Below the pieces are notes generated by a model. The model was not told the DNA's origin, ran no database searches, and saw nothing but the letters and a program-made list of their open reading frames with translations. DNA of 51,763 nt from an uncultured Paraprevotella sp. Lineage in GTDB: Bacteria > Bacteroidota > Bacteroidia > Bacteroidales > Bacteroidaceae. Below, piece by piece: positions 34,231-42,822 of this stretch. The stretch spans positions 1-51,763 of the forward strand of contig CALULT010000016.1 of the NCBI GenBank assembly GCA_944321565.1, in the 5' to 3' direction. Made by a program: the position numbers and the translations under genes. Position 1 is the stretch's first letter; every line of letters starts with the position of its first letter.

Positions 34231-35253
34231 TTATTTTCCTATCATGTTCACTTCAGGACAAAGTTCAATGCCGAACCTTTCCCGCACGTCAGAACGGACA
34301 GCCTCACAAAGCCGCAAAATGTCCTGTCCCGTGGCTCCGCCCAAATTTACCAACACCAAAGCCTGCTTGTCGTGTACCGCCGCAGGCCCCAGCGCACGGC
34401 CTTTCCACCCACATTGTTCTATAAGCCATCCGGCCGGAATCTTCACATTCCCTTCGCCCGCCTCATAATGAGGCACAGCGGGAAACTCATCACAAATGCG
34501 TTCATACACGCTACGCTCCACCACTGGGTTCATGAAAAAGCTTCCGGCATTTCCCTGTACTTTTGGATCCGGCAGTTTAGCCTGGCGGATAGAAATGATG
34601 GCATCCCTGAGTTGTTGTGGTGTCACACGTTCAGGCTCCACACCTGCCAACCGGAGGGCATCGCGCACCCCGCCATACTCCAAATCGGGAGAAAAACGGC
34701 GCGAAAGCGTCATGCGTACATGCGTCACGGCATACCGGCCACGCAAATCCGTCTTGAAAACACTTTTCCGGTAGGCATAACCGCATTCCGCCACATCGAA
34801 CACGCGCACGGCTCCCGTCCGCAAATCCACCGTTTCCACAGCCGTAATCACATCCTTTGCCTCAGCCCCGTAGGCACCGATGTTCTGTACCGCTGCCGCG
34901 CCGACCTCGCCGGGAATCAAGGAAAGATTTTCCAGCCCGTGCCAACCGTGCGCCACACAATGTGCCACCAAAGCGTCCCAAACGACACCCGCCCCCACGC
35001 GGAGCTTGACAGTTTCACCCCCACACTCCTCAACATCTATTCCTCTGATGGCAGAATGAAGCACCAGCCCGTCGAAATCGGAAAGAAACAGCAAGTTGCT
35101 CCCCGCACCTACATGCAACACCTCCGCGCCACAAGCTTCACGCCGCACCACGGCCCGCAATTCGTCCACCACGCCATACTCCACGAAATGAGCCGCCTTG
35201 GCCTTAATGCCGAACGTATTGGACACAGGATAATCAAACTCGTCTCTCATCAC
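34231..35253 (-). CDS. murB: UDP-N-acetylmuramate dehydrogenase
   Basis: A 340-residue flavoenzyme that reduces enolpyruvyl-UDP-GlcNAc to UDP-MurNAc in peptidoglycan synthesis. FAD-binding HVGAGSNLLF is at about 47-56, the catalytic Ser segment GNAGSFFMNP near 235-245, and the C-terminal substrate-binding Glu region follows. The length and the AYRKSVFK insertion suggest the type I (E. coli-like) form. The start may be either of two adjacent Met codons. Follows the DUF4348 gene by 9 bp. Confidence 0.95.
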   Translation of the reverse strand: MMRDEFDYPVSNTFGIKAKAAHFVEYGVVDELRAVVRREACGAEVLHVGAGSNLLFLSDFDGLVLHSAIRGIDVEECGGETVKLRVGAGVVWDALVAHCVAHGWHGLENLSLIPGEVGAAAVQNIGAYGAEAKDVITAVETVDLRTGAVRVFDVAECGYAYRKSVFKTDLRGRYAVTHVRMTLSRRFSPDLEYGGVRDALRLAGVEPERVTPQQLRDAIISIRQAKLPDPKVQGNAGSFFMNPVVERSVYERICDEFPAVPHYEAGEGNVKIPAGWLIEQCGWKGRALGPAAVHDKQALVLVNLGGATGQDILRLCEAVRSDVRERFGIELCPEVNMIGK

Positions 35254-35262
35254 ACACCCTCC

Positions 35263-36114
35263 TTAATTTTCATACGACACCAATTTCCAGTTCCCGCCTC
35301 GCCTGCGGAAAGTCAGAATATCCATCAAACCATTTGAAATACCCTGTTTGACCAATATCATGCGTCTCGGGTCATCGTATGTCTGCCCATAACGGATATT
35401 CGTCAGTCTCCCCGCAGGCAACTGGGGTTTGAAGGCATCCCATTGCTCATGGTCCAAAGTGCCTTCAATCATGCTGAAATCATCGTCGGGGTCGGCCGTG
35501 ACATAACGCAAAGGGTCCGCCACGCTCCGCGACTGGAAATCGGCATCCTCCACAAAACGCACGTAGAAGTCCATGAAATCAGCCAACGGCGACTCCACAA
35601 TCGGCTGCACGGTTTCCTCCACAAGCATCCACTTCCCTTCCCTGCGTTCGAAATGGAAGGTCTTGAACTTGCGCTTTTCCATATCTATCCATTCCATGTC
35701 CACGTGTTCCAAGTCTGTGCGTTTCTCCATTTCCATCTGCTCCTCATTGTTGAAGAACACCGTATAATAATCGTAATGGGCAAACAAATTCTCATGCCGC
35801 CAGTCTTCCTGGTCAATCCACGAAGTGTCACCATGCACAACCACGGGCAAGGGGAATCCCACCCGGCTGGCTTGGAACTTGCGCAACCTGGAAAATTCAA
35901 AAACAAAGTCATCGAAAAGTTCATCAGCATTAGCCGGAAGTTCTTCCTCTTCCATCTCCGGCTCGGGAAACAACAACAAGGAATCGGATGATGCCTCATC
36001 CACCGAATCCGAAACGTTCTCCACCGAATAGTCCACTTCGGAAACCACCCTCTTACGGTCGCAGGAAGCCAGCATGGCACCCAGCAACATGCACCACACA
36101 ATTTTTTTCCTCAT
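35263..36114 (-). CDS. DUF4348 lipoprotein
   Basis: A 283-residue protein starting MRKKIVWCMLLGAMLASC, a clear lipoprotein signal (Cys 18). After an acidic linker (about 25-65, rich in Glu, Asp and Ser) comes a DUF4348 region with many Phe, Trp and Tyr residues. DRKR after the Cys lacks the acidic surface-export signal, so a periplasmic location is more likely. The start is set at 36114 since a longer frame would cross the TACTTTTG box at 36148-36155. Function unknown; first gene of an operon with murB, so a cell-envelope role is possible. Confidence 0.8.
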   Translation of the reverse strand: MRKKIVWCMLLGAMLASCDRKRVVSEVDYSVENVSDSVDEASSDSLLLFPEPEMEEEELPANADELFDDFVFEFSRLRKFQASRVGFPLPVVVHGDTSWIDQEDWRHENLFAHYDYYTVFFNNEEQMEMEKRTDLEHVDMEWIDMEKRKFKTFHFERREGKWMLVEETVQPIVESPLADFMDFYVRFVEDADFQSRSVADPLRYVTADPDDDFSMIEGTLDHEQWDAFKPQLPAGRLTNIRYGQTYDDPRRMILVKQGISNGLMDILTFRRRGGNWKLVSYEN

Positions 36115-36147
36115 ACTAACGCAGGATACAAACCTTTTAAAAACATG

Positions 36148-36155
36148 CAAAAGTA
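36148..36155 (-). promoter_or_regulatory. -7 box of the DUF4348-murB operon
   Basis: Minus-strand TACTTTTG, 33 nt before the start at 36114; a TTTG lies 22 nt further upstream, a little beyond the usual spacing. Confidence 0.5.
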
Positions 36156-36199
36156 CAACTTTTATCCATAAAACGCACAAAGTTTTGAGGATAAATGAT

Positions 36200-36207
36200 T
36201 ACCTTTG
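36200..36207 (+). promoter_or_regulatory. -7 box of pheS
   Basis: TACCTTTG on the plus strand, 32 nt before the ATG at 36240. Confidence 0.55.
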
Positions 36208-36239
36208 CAAGGTTTTTTTAGAGAACAAACTTTCTAGGT

Positions 36240-37259
36240 ATGATAGACAAAATAGAAGAACTGCTAAAAGAAGTGGAAAAATTGCAGGCCGCCGACGCCA
36301 AGGAAGCGGAAGCACTGCGCATCAAATACTTGGGTAAAAAAGGCATCATCAACGACCTGATGGCCGATTTCAGGAATGTGCCGGCCGACCAAAAGAAGGA
36401 AGTAGGCATGAAGCTGAACGAGCTGAAGAACAAAGCCCAAGAGAAAATCAATGCGCTGAAGGAAGCCGCCAGCGCACAAGACCATTTGGCCGACGACCTA
36501 GACCTGACGCGCACGGCTTACCCCATCGCGCTGGGCACACGCCATCCGCTCACCATCGTCAAGAATGAAATCGTGGACATCTTCTCGCGCTTGGGATTCA
36601 CGCTGGCCGAAGGCCCCGAAGTGGAAGACGACTGGCACGTGTATTCCTCCATGAATTTCGCCGACGACCATCCGGCGCGAGACATGCAGGACACATTTTT
36701 CGTGGAAGCCCATCCCGACATCGTGCTCCGCTCGCATACTTCCTCGGTGCAAGCCCGTGTCATGGAACGCCAACAGCCGCCCATCCGCGTGATTTGCCCG
36801 GGACGTGTGTATCGCAATGAAGCCATCTCGGCGCGTGCCCACTGTTTCTTCCACCAAGTGGAAGGCCTCTACGTGGACCGCAACGTCTCGTTCACTGACC
36901 TGAAGCAAGTGCTATTGCTCTTTGCCCAGGAAATGTTCGGCAAGGAGACCAAGATACGCCTCCGCCCCTCCTACTTCCCGTTCACGGAACCCTCGGCCGA
37001 AATGGACATCAGTTGCGACATCTGCGGCGGCAAGGGCTGCTCGTTCTGCAAACACACAGGATGGGTGGAAATCCTCGGTTGCGGCATGGTGGATCCCGCC
37101 GTACTCGACGCCAACGGCATTGACAGTAAAATTTATACCGGATACGCCTTCGGCATGGGCATCGAACGCATCACCAATTTGAAATACAAAGTGAAAGACT
37201 TGCGCATGTTCTCGGAAAACGACTTGCGCTTCTTGGAAGAATTTAAATCCGCCAACTAA
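36240..37259 (+). CDS. pheS: Phenylalanyl-tRNA synthetase alpha subunit
   Basis: A 339-residue class II synthetase subunit: N-terminal coiled coil that touches tRNA (about 1-85), then the catalytic core with motif 2 (RVYRNEAISARAHCFFHQVEG, about 180-200) and motif 3 (FGMGIERI near 305-312). An insert with four Cys (CDICGGKGCSFC) looks like a small zinc site and is common in this group. It works with PheT, which is not in the window. Its stop overlaps the ATG of the next gene (TAATG). Confidence 0.97.
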   Translation: MIDKIEELLKEVEKLQAADAKEAEALRIKYLGKKGIINDLMADFRNVPADQKKEVGMKLNELKNKAQEKINALKEAASAQDHLADDLDLTRTAYPIALGTRHPLTIVKNEIVDIFSRLGFTLAEGPEVEDDWHVYSSMNFADDHPARDMQDTFFVEAHPDIVLRSHTSSVQARVMERQQPPIRVICPGRVYRNEAISARAHCFFHQVEGLYVDRNVSFTDLKQVLLLFAQEMFGKETKIRLRPSYFPFTEPSAEMDISCDICGGKGCSFCKHTGWVEILGCGMVDPAVLDANGIDSKIYTGYAFGMGIERITNLKYKVKDLRMFSENDLRFLEEFKSAN

Positions 37260-38458
37260 TGGTGGAACCCAAACTGGTCACACGCAGTTTTGTTTGCATA
37301 CTGGCAGCCAATTTCCTACTTTACTTCGGATTTTGGCTGCTTGTTCCTGTCTTGCCCTTTTACCTGAAAGAGACATTCTCATGCGGCGAAGCGGCCATCG
37401 GCACCATCCTGAGCTGTTACACCGTGTCGGCCCTTTGCACCCGCCCTTTCATGGGCTACCTCTACGACGGCTTCGCGCGTAAACCTATATATATAGCGGC
37501 CTACTTCCTCTTCACGGCCATCTTCCTGGGCTACGTACTGGCCGGATTACTCGCTGTGTTCATTATGCTGCGCGTGTTGCATGGCATCGCCTTCGGCACT
37601 GTGACCGTGGGCGGCAACACGCTGGTCATAGACATCACTCCCTCCAGCCGGCGTGGCGAAGCCCTTGGCTACTACGGACTAACGAACAACATCGCCATGA
37701 GCATCGGCCCCATGACAGGACTGTTTCTCCACGACTCCCACCTGAGCTACGGACACATCTTCAGCATCGGCCTGCTGACCTGTTTCCTCGGTTTCCTTTG
37801 CGCCTTGTGCGTCAAGGCTCCGCGCAAAACACCCGTCAAGCGACCTCCCGTCTCACTCGACCGCTTCATCCTGCTGAAAGGCATCCCTGCCGGCATTGCC
37901 CTGCTCCTCTTGTCCATCCCCTACGGCGCCACGACCAATTACGTGGCCGTCTATGCCCGCGAAATCGGGCTTGATGTGCCTACCGGATTTTTCTTCACGC
38001 TGATGGCCGTGGGCATGGGCGTAAGCCGCATCTTCGCAGGGAAATACGTGGACAAGGGCTATATCACCCAAATCATCTCCTACGGTTTTTATGTGGTCAT
38101 CGCCGCTTTCTTCCTGCTCTCCTGCTGCTCCACGCTCATCGGCTACAGCCACGCCTGGTGCGCCTTCGCGTTCTATCTCGTTCCCTTTATGCTCGGTGTA
38201 GGCTTCGGCGTGATGTTCCCTGCCTACAACACGCTCTACGTCAACCTTGCGCCCAACAACCAGCGCGGAACCGCCACCAGCACCTACCTGACCTCGTGGG
38301 ACATCGGCATCGGACTAGGCATCTCCACAGGCGGATACATCGCCGAGCACCTCGCATTCGATGCTGTTTATCTCTTTGGAAGCCTCCTGTGTGTGGTGTC
38401 CATGGTGTTTTTCAACCTTTACGTCAGCCCTCATTTCCACCGCAACAAAGTGCGCTAA
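37259..38458 (+). CDS. MFS transporter
   Basis: A 399-residue protein with about 12 membrane helices. The MFS loop 2-3 motif appears as GYLYDGFARKPIY (about 60-72), and loop 8-9 as GRIFAGKYVDKG-like SRIFAGKYVDKG (about 256-267). Drug or metabolite efflux is likely but the substrate cannot be read. The ATG overlaps the pheS stop by one base (TAATG), so its translation should depend on pheS. This pairing is, from memory, seen in other Bacteroidales. Confidence 0.9.
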   Translation: MVEPKLVTRSFVCILAANFLLYFGFWLLVPVLPFYLKETFSCGEAAIGTILSCYTVSALCTRPFMGYLYDGFARKPIYIAAYFLFTAIFLGYVLAGLLAVFIMLRVLHGIAFGTVTVGGNTLVIDITPSSRRGEALGYYGLTNNIAMSIGPMTGLFLHDSHLSYGHIFSIGLLTCFLGFLCALCVKAPRKTPVKRPPVSLDRFILLKGIPAGIALLLLSIPYGATTNYVAVYAREIGLDVPTGFFFTLMAVGMGVSRIFAGKYVDKGYITQIISYGFYVVIAAFFLLSCCSTLIGYSHAWCAFAFYLVPFMLGVGFGVMFPAYNTLYVNLAPNNQRGTATSTYLTSWDIGIGLGISTGGYIAEHLAFDAVYLFGSLLCVVSMVFFNLYVSPHFHRNKVR

Positions 38459-38607
38459 CCCTGGGGAAAGCCCAATATGGGATTTGCCATTATGTCAGAA
38501 AATCCATCTTTTCGTCCCTAAATGCGACCATAAAGCAACAAAACAGGAACAATTTCTTGATTTACGTCAATTTTTGCAGCCCTATCCGCAAAATTCAAAC
38601 AAAAATT

Positions 38608-38639
38608 CTTGCGCGAAGCTTTTTTTGGCCATAACTTTG
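38608..38639 (+). promoter_or_regulatory. Promoter of a small membrane-protein transcript
   Basis: CTTG at about 38608-38611, 20 nt, TAACTTTG at 38632-38639. The mRNA would have a leader of about 97 nt before the ATG at 38743. The leader contains CCTC-GAGG pairing and two AAAGGTAAAAA copies (about 38703 and 38728), with no recognised riboswitch. The stretch 38459-38607 after the MFS gene holds nothing else recognisable. Confidence 0.55.
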
Positions 38640-38742
38640 CAGTGTCAAAAGAAGAAAAGACAAACAAATTTGAAATACAATCCTCCTTAGGTAGAGGTTT
38701 TGAAAGGTAAAAAAGATTGTTTAATTAAAAGGTAAAAAGAAA

Positions 38743-38925
38743 ATGATGACAACGAGTATTATGCTGTTTGCCGTAATACTTATGGCAACAGTGTTGATGG
38801 TGCTTTTCGCAGTAGTGGCTTTGACCAGCATGCACAAAGAGTCCAAACTGAACAAAGACTTTTTCATGTCGAGCACATCCATGTGGTTTGGCCCAGATCC
38901 AATGAGCCGTAACGCAACTTGCTGA
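38743..38925 (+). CDS. Small predicted single-helix membrane protein
   Basis: A 60-residue peptide with one hydrophobic helix (about residues 4-28, rich in Met, Leu and Val) and a polar C-terminus that includes KESKLNKDFFMSS and ends in a Cys. I do not recognise a family. Support for a real gene comes from its own promoter at 38608-38639, the A-rich region just before the ATG, and a strong terminator at 38989-39030. Either of two adjacent Met codons may be the start. Confidence 0.5.
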   Translation: MMTTSIMLFAVILMATVLMVLFAVVALTSMHKESKLNKDFFMSSTSMWFGPDPMSRNATC

Positions 38926-38988
38926 ACGGGACGGGCGTAAGCCCTTAAACAGGAACACTCAACTGATTCACATAATTAAATTTAAGGC

Positions 38989-39030
38989 AGAGAGCGGGAA
39001 GAAAGGGAGCATCCTTACTTCCCGCTCTCT
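38989..39030. terminator. Bidirectional terminator between the small membrane protein and uvrD
   Basis: Perfect 13-nt arms AGAGAGCGGGAAG (38989-39001) and CTTCCCGCTCTCT (39018-39030) with a 16-nt loop. Lies between convergent genes, 30 nt after the uvrD end on the minus strand. Confidence 0.75.
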
Positions 39031-39060
39031 ATTTGAACAACGGCTTTGGATGGTACAAAA

Positions 39061-41430
39061 TTATTCCACCACTTTGAAGCGGGCAAAGCGCAACAAAAGT
39101 TGCTTGGTACCGGTGTTTTTGAACTCCACTGTAGCTTTGGCATTCTCTCCGCTTCCTTCGACAGCCTTCACCACACCTAGCCCGAAACGCTCGTGTTCAA
39201 TCAGCATACCTGCCTGCAAGGCACCGTATGCCCCCATAGAAGAAGGGGCCGGCTTAGACGCCCCCTGCGTTCCCGTACCGGACATACGGGAAACCCGTCC
39301 TAAGGGTTTTAATCCCGTGACCTTAGCAGTCACCGAAGCAACAGACGTGAATGGTTCCTCACGGCTTTCCCACAAACTGCGCCCAAAACGCTCCGATGCG
39401 CCCCTGCGGCTATCATCGGAGAAACGGGCGCGGCTACTTGCACCGGCCAATCTACCATTTCCTTGATCCATCACTACATACTTCGGGTCAATGTCTTGCA
39501 AGAAACGGCTCGGATTGCTGAATTCCGTCTGCCCGTAGCGGAACCGGCTCCGCGCGAAACTCAGGAAACAAAACTGTTCGGCACGGGTAATGGCCACATA
39601 GAAAAGCCTCCGCTCTTCCTCCAATTCCATTGGGCTATTACTTGACCGTGGACTAGGAAACAAATTCTCCTCCATGCCCACGATGAACACGGCCGGAAAT
39701 TCCAGCCCCTTGGCCGAATGGATGGTCATGAGCGTCACCTTTCGGCTATCGTCCCCGTCGTCCTCGTCCAAGTCGCTCAACAGGGACACTTCCTGCAGGA
39801 ACTCGCCAAGGCTTGCGTCCTGCCCGGCCTCTAAACGTCCTGCCACGAACTCCTGCACCCCGTTCAACAGCTCCTGAACGTTCTCCTGCCGGCTCATCCC
39901 CTCCGGGCTTGAATCCTGGTAAATGTCCTTCATCATACCACTTTCATGAATAATATGCTGGAGCATGAAGGCGGCATCCATCTTTTCCACTTGGCCAATG
40001 AATCCGCCCACGATTTCCGCGAAGACCTTCAACTTGGCCAATGTTCCTTTGCTGACAGCCAAGCCATACTCTTCCGGAGCCATCACCACATTCCACAGGC
40101 TGGTGTTACTCTCGGAAGCCGCGTCCTTGATTTTCCCCACCGTGGTCTGCCCTATCCCACGCGCCGGATAGTTCACTACCCGCTTAAAGGCTTCTTCATC
40201 GTGAGGGTTCACCGCCAGCCGGCAATAGGCAATCACGTCCTTTATCTCTTTCCGCTGATAAAACGACAAGCCCCCATAGATGCGGTAAGGCATGCCGCGC
40301 TTGCGCAACGCCTCTTCGAAAGTACGGCTCTGCGCATTCGTGCGGTAAAGGATGGCAAAGGCATCATAGTCCAACTTCGCCCGCCGATGCAATTCCGCAA
40401 TCTTGTTCGCCACGATTTCGGCTTCCTCGATGTCGCTGTATGCGGCATAGACGCGTATGGGTTCACCCTCCTCCTTTTCGCTGAACACCTCTTTGGGTAT
40501 CTGCCGCTCGTTGTGGCTAATCAGGCTGTTGGCAGCAGCCACTATGTTCTTCGTCGAACGATAGTTCTGTTCCAACTTGAAAATCCGCGCCCCGTCATAT
40601 TGCCGTCTGAAAGTAAGAATGTTGTCTATGTTTGCGCCGCGAAAGCTGTAAATGCTTTGCGCGTCATCGCCCACCACGCACACCTTTTGCCTTTTGCGTG
40701 TCAGTTCCCAAACGATGCAATGCTGCGCATAGTTCGTGTCTTGGTATTCATCAACCAACACAAAATCAAACTTGTCGGCATAACGGCCACACACGTCTGG
40801 AAAATCTTTCAGCAAACAGAACGTATAAAACAGCAAATCGTCGAAATCCATGGCATCGGACTGCCTCAGGCGCGCCACATAGCGCAAATAAATATCGCCC
40901 GTCCTTGGAATCTTCGCCATCGCATCATATTGTTGGGTCTTTGCATCCGCCAAATAAGCTTCCGCCCCTATCAGACGGTTCTTGGCCTGGGATATATGCG
41001 CCGCCACGGTAGATGGTTTATAGACCTTATCATCCAGCCCCATTTCGCGGATAATCGTCTTCAACAAGTTCACGGAATCCGACTGGTCATAAATCGTGAA
41101 GCGGGAAGAAAAACCTATCTTGTCGGCTTCCATCCGCAAGATGCGCGAAAAAACGGAATGGAACGTGCCCATCCAAATCCCGCCCGCCAACTCCTTGCCC
41201 ACCAGGCCGGCGATGCGTTCCTTCATCTCCCGCGCGGCCTTGTTCGTAAAAGTCAGTGCCAAGATATTCCAAGGCATCATGCCCTGTTGCAACAGATAAG
41301 CTATCTTATAGGTCAACACGCGCGTCTTCCCCGACCCTGCTCCCGCAATCACCAGCGACGGGCCGTCGTTATACTCCACAGCTTCGCGCTGCCTGTCATT
41401 CAAATCCTTCAATAAATCTCTTTCTACCAT
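39061..41430 (-). CDS. UvrD/PcrA-type ATP-dependent DNA helicase
   Basis: A 789-residue superfamily 1A helicase. Q-motif LNDRQREAV (about 10-18), Walker A AGAGSGKTRVL (about 29-39), Walker B LVDEYQDTN (about 225-233), motif III VGDDAQSIYSFRGA, motif IV LEQNYRST, motif V TIHSAKGLEF and motif VI VAITRAE are all present in order. It unwinds DNA 3'-5' in repair and in removing obstacles ahead of replication. The C-terminal tail has a Tudor-like region (EHERFGLGVV). It lies 18 bp after the membrane-protein gene and ends the fhs-sensor-regulator cluster. Confidence 0.93.
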   Translation of the reverse strand: MVERDLLKDLNDRQREAVEYNDGPSLVIAGAGSGKTRVLTYKIAYLLQQGMMPWNILALTFTNKAAREMKERIAGLVGKELAGGIWMGTFHSVFSRILRMEADKIGFSSRFTIYDQSDSVNLLKTIIREMGLDDKVYKPSTVAAHISQAKNRLIGAEAYLADAKTQQYDAMAKIPRTGDIYLRYVARLRQSDAMDFDDLLFYTFCLLKDFPDVCGRYADKFDFVLVDEYQDTNYAQHCIVWELTRKRQKVCVVGDDAQSIYSFRGANIDNILTFRRQYDGARIFKLEQNYRSTKNIVAAANSLISHNERQIPKEVFSEKEEGEPIRVYAAYSDIEEAEIVANKIAELHRRAKLDYDAFAILYRTNAQSRTFEEALRKRGMPYRIYGGLSFYQRKEIKDVIAYCRLAVNPHDEEAFKRVVNYPARGIGQTTVGKIKDAASESNTSLWNVVMAPEEYGLAVSKGTLAKLKVFAEIVGGFIGQVEKMDAAFMLQHIIHESGMMKDIYQDSSPEGMSRQENVQELLNGVQEFVAGRLEAGQDASLGEFLQEVSLLSDLDEDDGDDSRKVTLMTIHSAKGLEFPAVFIVGMEENLFPSPRSSNSPMELEEERRLFYVAITRAEQFCFLSFARSRFRYGQTEFSNPSRFLQDIDPKYVVMDQGNGRLAGASSRARFSDDSRRGASERFGRSLWESREEPFTSVASVTAKVTGLKPLGRVSRMSGTGTQGASKPAPSSMGAYGALQAGMLIEHERFGLGVVKAVEGSGENAKATVEFKNTGTKQLLLRFARFKVVE

Positions 41431-41448
41431 ATTATTCCTTTAACCGAT

Positions 41449-42108
41449 TCATAAACTTGCGGGCACTTCCCACATCCCGCACACATACGCAGACACCTTG
41501 AAAAGCCACACCGCCATCACGGTAATGAATATCCACACAGCATGCCGTCCGACTCCCCAATATAATACCGACAGGCATTCCCGCCACCCCCTCAGATGCC
41601 CGCACAACGAAGCATAAGCCATCAGGGAAAAGGTCAGCCCCATCGGGACACTTTGATAAAGCGCAATAAAGAAAGGGGAAGGATAGACCTGCCCCGTGAC
41701 GCTAAGCAACACAGGCACAGGCCCCACGACAGACAAAAAGACCGCAACCATGAAAAACAAAAATAATCCGATGGAAAAGCCTAACGCCCGCCGTTGACGG
41801 TAGGTGAGATGAAAGCGGTTGGCAGAAAAGCCATCGCGCAACATTTCCCAAACGCCCGACCGTTCCACTGCACCAACCAGCACAATCAATGGAATCACGT
41901 ATGCCAATGCCGGAGTGCAGAGGATGTCCTGCATGTGGGAACTATACCAACGTATGCCCTCCACCGACATCAGGTTTCCCCACGGCATTCCGACCGCACT
42001 TCCCAACCAAGACACAGGGAACCACAAAAAATGCAACGCCAACAAAGCCGCCAAGAGCCACGAAGCGAATGTTCCCGCCGTATGTTCCGTTTCCAATCTA
42101 TTCTTCAT
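41449..42108 (-). CDS. Polytopic membrane protein of unknown function
   Basis: A 219-residue protein with about six hydrophobic segments. It vaguely resembles one half of an AbgT-like permease, but I see no diagnostic motif, so it is left unnamed. Its start overlaps the response regulator stop by 11 bp and it is followed 18 bp later by the helicase gene. Tight linkage to a two-component pair suggests an output or an auxiliary sensor protein; this is inference. Confidence 0.65.
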   Translation of the reverse strand: MKNRLETEHTAGTFASWLLAALLALHFLWFPVSWLGSAVGMPWGNLMSVEGIRWYSSHMQDILCTPALAYVIPLIVLVGAVERSGVWEMLRDGFSANRFHLTYRQRRALGFSIGLFLFFMVAVFLSVVGPVPVLLSVTGQVYPSPFFIALYQSVPMGLTFSLMAYASLCGHLRGWRECLSVLYWGVGRHAVWIFITVMAVWLFKVSAYVCGMWEVPASL

Positions 42109-42820
42109 CCGGTTCCAAATGTTCCAAGTCTATGATATGCAACTGAAGCGCCCTCACCACCAACCGCGTGGCATTGATTCCGCCTTGTTCGGAAGGCGAA
42201 AACAAACGCGAAGCCAAGTCGTTCTGCCGCTTCTCCAAACTTTTCACCCCGAACGGCATGCCACGCAAGTTGGTAATCATCTCTTTGGTGTAGCCCAAAG
42301 CCAAGTGACGCAGGAAACGTTCGTCATATTCATCAATCTCATAACGCAACAAGGCATCTTTATGCCGCCACTCCGTCTCCACAGTCTGCATGAAACGTTC
42401 CACAATGACTTTCAACGCAGGCTGGTTGAACACGTAATTCCGCCCTTCCATGACCTGGCACACATCCCAGCGCGTAATCAGTTCGCCGGCCTTCAGGATA
42501 ATGCCGTTCGCTCCGGCCTTCAAGGCATCTGCCCAAAGGCGCTCGTTGAGGACTTCGCCCGTGAAAATCAGGATGCGCATGTCGGGAAACTTCTGTCTCA
42601 CCTGCTTGCAAATGTCTATGCCCACGGTGGTAGAACCGCCCAGCCCCAAATCGAGCAACAGCAATTCCGGAACATGTTCCCGCAGCCGCGTCCACAACTC
42701 ATCCTCGTTCATGGCCGTCCCGATGACTTCCGCCTCAGGGACTTCCGTGCGCAAGATTTCCAACGTGCCTTTCATCTCCAATTTTACGTCTTCCACGATG
42801 ACTACCTTAAATGGCTTCAT
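42098..42820 (-). CDS. Response regulator with DUF5932-like output
   Basis: A 240-residue protein. The receiver domain (1-125) has the acid pair Glu10-Asp11, the phospho-acceptor Asp57 (LLLLDLG), Thr87 (FTGE) and Lys110 (ILKAGE), so it should be phosphorylated. The C-terminal region (about 150-240) includes FLRHLALGYTKEMI... KSLEKRQNDL, which looks like a degenerate LuxR-type helix-turn-helix. It starts 2 bp after the stop of the large sensor gene and is its obvious partner. Confidence 0.85.
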   Translation of the reverse strand: MKPFKVVIVEDVKLEMKGTLEILRTEVPEAEVIGTAMNEDELWTRLREHVPELLLLDLGLGGSTTVGIDICKQVRQKFPDMRILIFTGEVLNERLWADALKAGANGIILKAGELITRWDVCQVMEGRNYVFNQPALKVIVERFMQTVETEWRHKDALLRYEIDEYDERFLRHLALGYTKEMITNLRGMPFGVKSLEKRQNDLASRLFSPSEQGGINATRLVVRALQLHIIDLEHLEPDEE

Positions 42821-42822
42821 AT

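Noticed and set aside
33637-35337. 566-codon open frame on the plus strand
   Set aside because: It is antisense to the MBL hydrolase and murB genes, which have clear family motifs; its translation is rich in His, Arg and Pro with no recognisable domain.
39946-41415. 489-codon open frame opposite the helicase gene
   Set aside because: Shadow of uvrD/pcrA; no promoter or domain, and all helicase motifs lie on the other strand.
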